From NCBI RefSeq assembly GCF_010686655.1, contig NZ_JAAGVY010000038.1, forward strand, positions 1 to 51,099: a DNA stretch of 51,099 bases. Direction: 5' to 3'. The notes beneath the pieces were generated by a model, which saw nothing but the letters and a program-made list of their open reading frames with translations, did not search any database and had not been told where the DNA came from. Below are positions 46,050 to 51,099 of this stretch, piece after piece (the first letter of the stretch is position 1; the number at the start of each line of letters is the position of its first letter). The stretch is from Cryomorpha ignava. GTDB lineage: Bacteria > Bacteroidota > Bacteroidia > Flavobacteriales_D > Cryomorphaceae. Position numbers and translations under genes: made by a program.

Positions 46050-46757
46050 TCAAGCCAGATTAACTCCAAACAGGTACCCAACAAATGCCGTTAATCCCAT
46101 TGCCACTGTGCCCCAAAAAGTAACGCGCAGAATGGCTTTGTAAACACTTGCACCACCCGTTTTGGCAGATACTGTTCCCAGAAGGATTAAGAAGAAAATA
46201 GCCGAGCCGTACAATGAATACTCCATGTACTGAAGTGGCATAAAATAGGCTACCAGAAATGGTAGAGCGCCACCCACAGTAAAGGAAGCTCCCGATGCAA
46301 AGGCTGCCTGAAATGGTTTTGCCTGGCTAATTTCATTGATGCCCAGTTCATCTCTTACATGCGCTGCAAGTACGTCATGTTCGGTAAACTCTTTTGCTAC
46401 GAGCATTGCGGTTTCTTTTTTGAGCCCTCTTTCCACATAGATTTCTGCAAGTCTTTGCAATTCAAGCTCTGGCATTTCTTCAAGCTCTTCTTTTTCTCTT
46501 TCTATATCTGCTTTTTCAATATCTGTTTGAGAGCTCACCGAAACATATTCGCCGGCAGCCATGGATAATGCACCAGCAACCAATCCGGCCAGAGTTGCTA
46601 ATACGATGGGTTCTCTCATGTCGCTCGCCGCTGCCACACCAATGGCCAAACTCGCCGTTGACAAGATGCCGTCATTGGCACCCAGTACAGCCGCTCTTAG
46701 CCAGTTGCTTCGGTGTATGTAGTGATTATCTAAATAATCGTCCAATTCATTTTCCAT
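46050..46757 (-). CDS. VIT1/CCC1 family metal (Fe/Mn) transporter
   Basis: A 235-residue membrane protein of the vacuolar iron transporter family, which moves Fe2+ or Mn2+ out of the cytosol. Typical blocks are present: NWLRAAVLGANDGILSTASL near residue 18, AGALSMAAGEYVSVSSQTD in helix 2, and the cytoplasmic Glu-rich metal-binding hairpin (EREKEELEEMPELELQRLAE). Helices 3-5 follow, with GALPFLVAYF. The first ATG with family character is at 46757; a TTG four codons earlier is less likely. It follows the kinase by 12 bp, making it the third gene of the regulator-kinase operon and therefore probably metal-induced. Confidence 0.9.
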   Translation of the reverse strand: MENELDDYLDNHYIHRSNWLRAAVLGANDGILSTASLAIGVAAASDMREPIVLATLAGLVAGALSMAAGEYVSVSSQTDIEKADIEREKEELEEMPELELQRLAEIYVERGLKKETAMLVAKEFTEHDVLAAHVRDELGINEISQAKPFQAAFASGASFTVGGALPFLVAYFMPLQYMEYSLYGSAIFFLILLGTVSAKTGGASVYKAILRVTFWGTVAMGLTAFVGYLFGVNLA

Positions 46758-46769
46758 AATCAATCCCAA

Positions 46770-48140
46770 TTAAAATGTAATTTTCACTTCTGTTCCTTGG
46801 CCTAAAGTACTGATAATGTTCAACTTTGCGCGAATAGCTTCCGCACATTTTTTAACAATGCTCAAGCCCAGTCCATTGCCCGATATTTGCTTGTGATTGA
46901 GTGCGTCAGATCTAAAAAAGTTCTCGTAGATGTGTTCCAAATCTTTCTCATTAATCCCTATGCCTTCATCGCGAATGCTGCATACTACCTTATCTGCCGA
47001 TTTGCCGCAATGAATGGCGAGTTTGCCATTGTTTGTAGAATATTTAACGGCATTGCTCAAAATGTTTTCGATCATTAAATGGGTGTAGAAGTGCGGCACA
47101 AGCAGCTTCTGATCCTGTTCAAAATCGAATAACACCGCGAGATTTTTCGCAGCTATTTGACTTTTAAAATGAGATAAGGATTCATCAATAATTGTGGGCA
47201 ATGAAATGAGCTTATCCTTTTTAGAATTGTCTTGTATGTCAAGCCTGGCAAGCAGAAGCAACTGCTCCAGAGTTAGCGTCATTCTTTCAATTTCGCCCAG
47301 ACTAAATTGAATTTTATCTTCGTATTCTGCTTGTGTTCGCGGTTTTCTTATCAAAACTTCAAGTGTTCCCCTAAGCGAAGCAAGCGGTGTGCGTAGTTCG
47401 TGAGATGCATCTGACGTAAACTGCTTTTCACGTTCAAGTGCATTTTCTATTCGGTCAAGCAATGCATTAAATCCGGAAGAGAGCCTATAAATTTCATCTT
47501 TATTTGGTGGTAATGCAACGCGCTCTTTCAGGTTCAGCTCGGTAATTTTCTTGATGGTATGGGTAACGTTTTTTATGGGTCTGATACTTCTTCCAGCCAG
47601 ATATCTGGAAATAAAATACAGCCCTGACAAGATTACCAAAAAGGAGATGAATAATACATTCCGCAGTTTAAGAATAATCGACTTCGCCGATTCTGAAGAC
47701 ATGGCTGCCAATATGTAACCCTTTGTTTGTCCATCCTGCTCTAAAGGAAGCTGCACTTGCCTAATGGCTCTACTATTTAAAGACGCATTAAAATGTCCGC
47801 CAAAAATCAAATTGTTAAACGCAAGATCGTCTTCTTTAAGGTTTGGCGATTTATCCATTACCCGGCCCTTGTCATCAATTAATTGAATAAAGACAGGGTT
47901 TACCTGACTTTCGCGGTGCTCCTTTTCTTCCCATTCCGCTTTATTTCTAAACACAATGGTATCACCCATGATTTTTATTTCGCCCGTATGTTTGTGGGCT
48001 TCGTAGGATAAGTCGTTGTCAAGATTACTGTAAACCGTTTTATGTACAATAAAATAGATCGCGCCAAAAGCGATAGCCATAATAATTGCTGTTGCAATCA
48101 TATAATGGAAGGCTATTCTATTTCTAAAACTAAGGCTCAT
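46770..48140 (-). CDS. Membrane sensor histidine kinase, CusS-like
   Basis: A 456-residue kinase with two membrane helices (about 13-33 and 160-180) enclosing a periplasmic sensor of about 125 residues. HAMP follows (SRYLAGRSIRPIKNV). The HisKA domain has H247 in SDASHELRTPLASL, then the N box ENILSNAVKY, IRDEGIGI and GNGLGLSIVKK. The sensor loop contains several His residues (HKHTGEI, EHRES, GGHFN) that might bind metal. It overlaps the regulator gene by 4 bases, the usual coupling for a kinase/regulator pair. The partner and the regulated promoters are predicted with fair confidence from shared operators. Confidence 0.92.
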   Translation of the reverse strand: MSLSFRNRIAFHYMIATAIIMAIAFGAIYFIVHKTVYSNLDNDLSYEAHKHTGEIKIMGDTIVFRNKAEWEEKEHRESQVNPVFIQLIDDKGRVMDKSPNLKEDDLAFNNLIFGGHFNASLNSRAIRQVQLPLEQDGQTKGYILAAMSSESAKSIILKLRNVLFISFLVILSGLYFISRYLAGRSIRPIKNVTHTIKKITELNLKERVALPPNKDEIYRLSSGFNALLDRIENALEREKQFTSDASHELRTPLASLRGTLEVLIRKPRTQAEYEDKIQFSLGEIERMTLTLEQLLLLARLDIQDNSKKDKLISLPTIIDESLSHFKSQIAAKNLAVLFDFEQDQKLLVPHFYTHLMIENILSNAVKYSTNNGKLAIHCGKSADKVVCSIRDEGIGINEKDLEHIYENFFRSDALNHKQISGNGLGLSIVKKCAEAIRAKLNIISTLGQGTEVKITF

Positions 48141-48805
48141 ATTTCTTTTGCTATATAACCGACTCCGCGAATCGTCTGGATGTAATTTTCTTCATCAGAC
48201 AGTTCGAGCTTTTTACGCAAGGCATTGATATAGACATCAATCACACTTGTATTGTAGTCAAAGTGGATATCCCAAACAGTTTCTATAATTCGTGATCTTC
48301 TGCACACTTTGCCCTTATTGCGAATCAGGTATTCTAAAAGTGCAAATTCCTTTTGGGTAAGGTGTATTTCCTTATCGCCCTTATGAACCTGGTGCGTTTC
48401 TGTATTTAAAGTAATGTTACCCAATTCAAAGATGGCGTGATCACCAGACTTTGGTCGGAGCTGTACACGCACACGCTCTAAAAGTTCTTCGAAATGAAAG
48501 GGCTTTTTGATATAGTCATTTGCTCCCGCTTGCAGGCCAAATACGGTTTCATCGGTGGTATCTTTGGCTGTTAAAAAGATAACAGGTGTGTCTTGAAATT
48601 CTTTTCTAAATTGCCGGCATATCTCTATCCCGCTCATGCCGGGGAGCATCCAGTCGAGAAGCAGTAAATCATACTCGCCCGATAGTGCCAATTGCAGACC
48701 TTTCTTGCCTTCATCGGCTACATCTACAGCATACGACTCTTCTTCCAGCCCCTGTTTTAGAAAAGCGGCAATACCATCTTCATCTTCTACTATTAGAATT
48801 CTCAT
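48137..48805 (-). CDS. OmpR/PhoB-family response regulator, CusR-like
   Basis: A 222-residue regulator. The receiver has the acidic pocket at residues 7-9, D51 as phospho-acceptor in LLLLDWMLPGMSG, T in LTAKD and K in IKKPFHFEELL. The C-terminal winged helix (about 125-220) contains LTQKEFALLEYLIRNKG and the recognition helix region FDYNTSVIDVYINALRKKL, ending with IRGVGYIA. Such regulators bind direct repeats with an 11-bp period. Two repeats of this kind lie upstream of this gene and of the efflux operon. The -7-like box ends 4 bp before the ATG, so the message may be leaderless. Confidence 0.95.
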   Translation of the reverse strand: MRILIVEDEDGIAAFLKQGLEEESYAVDVADEGKKGLQLALSGEYDLLLLDWMLPGMSGIEICRQFRKEFQDTPVIFLTAKDTTDETVFGLQAGANDYIKKPFHFEELLERVRVQLRPKSGDHAIFELGNITLNTETHQVHKGDKEIHLTQKEFALLEYLIRNKGKVCRRSRIIETVWDIHFDYNTSVIDVYINALRKKLELSDEENYIQTIRGVGYIAKEI

Positions 48806-48809
48806 TGGT

Positions 48810-48837
48810 CAAATATCCGTAATAGTTATTTAAGCAA
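48810..48837 (-). promoter_or_regulatory. Promoter of the regulator-kinase-VIT operon (TTG-N17-GATATTTG)
   Basis: TTG (48835-48837) and GATATTTG (48810-48817, one mismatch to TAnnTTTG) are 17 bp apart. The -7 box lies almost on the ATG at 48805, pointing to a leaderless or nearly leaderless transcript. It is 33 bp from the operator, as in the efflux promoter. Confidence 0.5.
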
Positions 48838-48850
48838 TGGTAAATGGAAG

Positions 48851-48869
48851 CTTAAGATTTGCTTAAGAT
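48851..48869 (-). promoter_or_regulatory. Direct-repeat operator CTTAAGAT-N3-CTTAAGAT, regulator operon
   Basis: Exact units lie at 48851-48858 and 48862-48869, with the same 11-bp period as the efflux operator. It overlaps the last codons and the stop of the upstream membrane-protein gene, so the bases serve as both operator and coding sequence. Confidence 0.72.
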
Positions 48870-49220
48870 AGTGGACTTCGGATTTCGTATTGTGAAATAT
48901 GCAACAAGTGTAAACACAAGCGTCACGGCAATTCTAAAAATCATAGCATTCAGTGTTTTTTCTTCGTAAATGCCACCATTGCTAACGTGTACCTTCAACG
49001 CATTGTATGAAACGATTAATAAAACAGATGCTATTGCCAACAAAATACTCGTCCACCTTTTGGTTTTCAAAAACCCATAAGATGAAAATAAATAAAATAT
49101 GCTGGCGATAAAGTTTGACCAAACCACAAATAAAACATAGTTGCCTTCTTTGGCTCTAATGCCGAATAAATCAAAAATTACTGATGTACTCAAAAACAGG
49201 GTTAAAAGGCCAAAGCCCAA
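48852..49220 (-). CDS. Small four-helix membrane protein, start probably shifted by an A-run
   Basis: A protein of about 122 residues with four hydrophobic segments (GFGLLTLFLSTSVIFDLFG; YVLFVVWSNFIASIFYLF; TSILLAIASVLLIVSY; IFRIAVTLVFTLVAYF). Family unknown. In its own frame only a TTG at 49220 can start it, which cuts into the first helix. An ATG at 49256-49258, followed by six A residues, would give MKKSTRYISAVILLGFGLL if the run had seven A residues. So either the start is TTG or one base is missing from the run. Its last codons and stop form part of the CTTAAGAT operator of the regulator operon. Confidence 0.6.
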   Translation of the reverse strand: MGFGLLTLFLSTSVIFDLFGIRAKEGNYVLFVVWSNFIASIFYLFSSYGFLKTKRWTSILLAIASVLLIVSYNALKVHVSNGGIYEEKTLNAMIFRIAVTLVFTLVAYFTIRNPKSTILSKS

Positions 49221-49448
49221 AAGTATTACGGCTGATATGTAGCGAGTGCTTTTTTCATAATGATATAGGGTTACCCATTTAAATCACGAAACATATAATT
49301 CATCTTCCGCTCCGTATTATTTATGTCGCCCTTTCAGGTAGAGTGTCCAATCTCTCGTTCCAAAAACAAGTATATTTTTGAGCTTAATTTGAATGTTTTA
49401 AGCGTTTTTAATAACTAAATATTTTATGTGTTTTTTGCACTAAAAATC

Positions 49449-49479
49449 TTGTTTATTATATTGATTATCAGTATATTTA
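49449..49479 (+). promoter_or_regulatory. Probable internal IS promoter (TTG-N20-TATATTTA)
   Basis: TTG (49449-49451) and TATATTTA (49472-49479, one mismatch at the last base) are 20 bp apart. The ATG of the first IS frame lies 27 bp downstream. Confidence 0.45.
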
Positions 49480-49506
49480 AAGTCATTCTCACATAAAAAT
49501 AGAATT

Positions 49507-49683
49507 ATGAAAAAGACCAATATTGATAGTAAAACTGCTGGCTTAAAAAGTGAGCTTTCGAAGTTGAAAAAGGAAAATAAAAAACTATCTCAAAAACTGG
49601 AGAAGTCAAAATGCCAAACCGACCGATTAAAAAAGGAATTAAAAAAAAACGACGTTCTAAAAATACCCTTAAGCAAAAAGTAA
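49507..49683 (+). CDS. IS-encoded small coiled-coil frame (upstream partner of the transposase)
   Basis: A 58-residue Lys-rich protein with a heptad-like leucine pattern (LKSELSKLKKENKKLSQKLE), typical of oligomerisation segments of IS proteins. It overlaps the transposase frame by 73 bases and lies in the +1 frame relative to it. A slippery heptamer A-AAA-AAG at 49629-49635 and an A9 run at 49641-49649 fall inside the overlap. A -1 shift would fuse this coiled coil to the transposase. Confidence 0.6.
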   Translation: MKKTNIDSKTAGLKSELSKLKKENKKLSQKLEKSKCQTDRLKKELKKNDVLKIPLSKK

Positions 49684-50939
49684 GAACAATCACTTTCGAA
49701 CCTATCGCAAGATATGAATATTCTGAATTTGTTGTCCGATTAAGCACTACTCTATATACCCGTATTAATTGCGGATTCCGTCAGGTTGTTAAAATACTAG
49801 ATGTTATAAACGATGTTTTTGATGGAATCCTGGGTAAAATCCCTTGTCACAATACAATTGAGAATTGGGTTAAAAAATGCGGATTGAAGGTTTATGAAAC
49901 ATCTGGAGATTCATTGCAAGACACTAAATATGCACAGATCGTTGATGAAAGTATGATGATAGGAAGTGAGAAATTGCTACTCACACTCGGCGTCCCGGCA
50001 GAACACAAGGGACGGCCGCTCAATTCTAATGACGTAAGTATTCTTGATATAGCCGTAGCAAATAGTTGGAACGGAGAATCTGTGGGAACACAGCTAAAAA
50101 CCGCATCTGAAAAAGTTGGACATGATCCACTCTACGTTATTAGCGACAATGCCTCTATTATGAAGAAGGGAATAAGATGTGCAGATTTAATACATCAACG
50201 CGACATTAGCCATTCTTTAGGAATGTTTTTGGAAAGGACATATAAGAATGCGCCTGACTTTAAAAATTATACCAAATTAATGACTGAGCCCAAGTTTAAG
50301 TACAATATGAAAAAAATAGCCTATTTGCTCCCTCCTAAACAACGAACTATTGCGCGTTTCCTCAATATTTCGGAATGGGTTAAATGGTCTTCTAAAATGC
50401 TTGATGTTTATCACACACATCAAGCAGATGAGCGAGCAGTCTTCTCATTTGTCCCCGCAAATGCATCGCTAATAGACGAGTTATCAGAAGTTACGGAATG
50501 CATAAGAAGCATTGAAGATCTCTGCAAGAATAAGGGGCTGTCAAAAGAAACAGTAGCCAAATGCCATCAAGAGATCAAAAAGCATCTATTTCACGGTGAC
50601 TATAGAATGATCCAGTTAGGTGAAACTATATTTAAATTCCTAAATGATGAAGCCAAACTTATAGAAGCCGATACGGCAAATAATAACTCTTCAGACATTA
50701 TCGAATCCCTCTTTGGGAAATATAAAGCTCGCAAATCGCCCAATAAACTACATGGCGTAACATCATTTATTCTCTTTATGCCACTTTACACCGAGCTTAG
50801 TAAGAACGCTCAAAATAAGTTCGACTTTAAAGCAGCATTACAAGATACGCGTATAAGACAAATTAATGTTTGGAAAAAGGAAAATCTAACACCAAATCTT
50901 ATGCAACTGCGAATTAATTGTCTGAAAAAAGTAGCATGA
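49611..50939 (+). CDS. Putative DDE-type transposase
   Basis: A 442-residue protein with a basic N-terminus (about 1-25), a helical region with a likely HTH (CHNTIENWVKKCGLKVYE) and an RNase-H-like core. Candidate acidic residues are D in YAQIVDESMM near residue 111, D in YVISDNASI near 175, and E in SSDIIESLFGKYKARK near 382. The last motif, D-x-I-E-S-x-F-G-x-Y/F-K, is common in transposase catalytic ends. The gene fills most of an element with terminal inverted repeats. ATG at 49611 allows independent translation; frameshift fusion from the upstream frame is also possible. Family not recognised. Confidence 0.75.
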   Translation: MPNRPIKKGIKKKRRSKNTLKQKVRTITFEPIARYEYSEFVVRLSTTLYTRINCGFRQVVKILDVINDVFDGILGKIPCHNTIENWVKKCGLKVYETSGDSLQDTKYAQIVDESMMIGSEKLLLTLGVPAEHKGRPLNSNDVSILDIAVANSWNGESVGTQLKTASEKVGHDPLYVISDNASIMKKGIRCADLIHQRDISHSLGMFLERTYKNAPDFKNYTKLMTEPKFKYNMKKIAYLLPPKQRTIARFLNISEWVKWSSKMLDVYHTHQADERAVFSFVPANASLIDELSEVTECIRSIEDLCKNKGLSKETVAKCHQEIKKHLFHGDYRMIQLGETIFKFLNDEAKLIEADTANNNSSDIIESLFGKYKARKSPNKLHGVTSFILFMPLYTELSKNAQNKFDFKAALQDTRIRQINVWKKENLTPNLMQLRINCLKKVA

Positions 50940-51025
50940 TCTCGGGAACATCAGATTGGACACCCTACCTTCCAGGTACTGTGTAAAAATCCAAATTTAT
51001 TTCGACATTTTTTTATGTCGTATAT

Positions 51026-51099
51026 TTACACTTCCAAAGGAAGACTCTTCTTGAGTTTATCCTGTGTAGCCTGAGCTTCTGCTTGGGCTATTTTTTTAT
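51026..51099 (-). CDS. 3' end of an unidentified gene running off the window
   Basis: The minus strand from the window edge is open and ends with KKIAQAEAQATQDKLKKSLP, LEV and a TAA stop at 51026-51028. The Ala/Gln/Lys-rich end looks like a helical tail. Only 24 codons are visible, so no function can be given. The stop lies 56 bp from the right end of the insertion sequence. Confidence 0.5.
   Translation of the reverse strand, partial: KKIAQAEAQATQDKLKKSLPLEV

Larger units (their letters stand above)
49336..50970 (+). mobile_element. Insertion sequence, about 1.63 kb, with 26-bp terminal inverted repeats
   Basis: The left end (49336-49361) reads AGGTAGAGTGTCCAATCT, then CTCGTTCC. The reverse complement of the right end (50945-50970) reads AGGTAGGGTGTCCAATCT, then GATGTTCC. 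That is 22 of 26 identical. Inside lie a promoter, a small coiled-coil frame and a transposase-like frame in the -1 frame. No convincing target duplication is visible beyond the two bases TC on each side. I could not assign an IS family. Confidence 0.8.

Overview
The window looks like chromosomal DNA from a member of the Bacteroidota, most likely order Flavobacteriales. Three kinds of evidence point there. Promoter-like sites match the Bacteroidota -7 box TAnnTTTG, in the best cases with an upstream TTG. Several family forms are typical of the phylum: bifunctional RibBA, a ParE/ParC pair, a long TamB, a DUF349 protein, a CusA pump fused to its own TolC-like channel, and TPR histidine kinases. 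Intergenic DNA is AT-rich and dotted with short dispersed GC-rich inverted repeats. No rRNA, tRNA or CRISPR array was seen.

Left part (1-17.2 kb): mostly housekeeping and envelope genes. It holds a secreted barrel-like protein, ribBA (riboflavin), tamB (outer-membrane assembly) divergent from tsaD (tRNA t6A), an alpha/beta hydrolase, two tandem paralogous lipoproteins, and the topoisomerase IV pair parE-parC. The gaps around tamB/tsaD carry two copies of a roughly 190-bp intergenic element with related ends.

Middle (17.2-34 kb): signalling. A membrane PAS/PP2C-type phosphatase is followed by a DUF349 protein, a small lipoprotein and a PiT phosphate transporter. A five-gene minus-strand cluster then encodes TPR histidine kinase 1, response regulator 1, TPR histidine kinase 2, response regulator 2 and a response regulator fused to a class III adenylate cyclase. 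The two single-domain regulators are close duplicates. The cluster looks like two sensor modules feeding one cAMP output. An LpxL-like acyltransferase and a barrel-like outer-membrane protein follow.

Right-middle (34-39.8 kb): an FAD-binding protein whose 3' end abuts a hairpin element flanked by 13-bp direct repeats, a DUF4256 protein, queD, a DUF486 gene broken by an in-frame TGA, and a region of small genes with a partial duplication.

Right part (39.8-49.3 kb): a metal-efflux island. The cusA(-tolC)/cusB/membrane-protein operon and the CusRS-like regulator/kinase/VIT operon have the same regulatory architecture: a CTTAAGAT-N3-CTTAAGAT direct repeat exactly 33 bp from the -7 element. This is the strongest new regulatory prediction here. 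The right edge (49.3-51.0 kb) is a complete-looking insertion sequence with 26-bp terminal inverted repeats and a candidate -1 frameshift site, followed by the 3' end of an unidentified gene.
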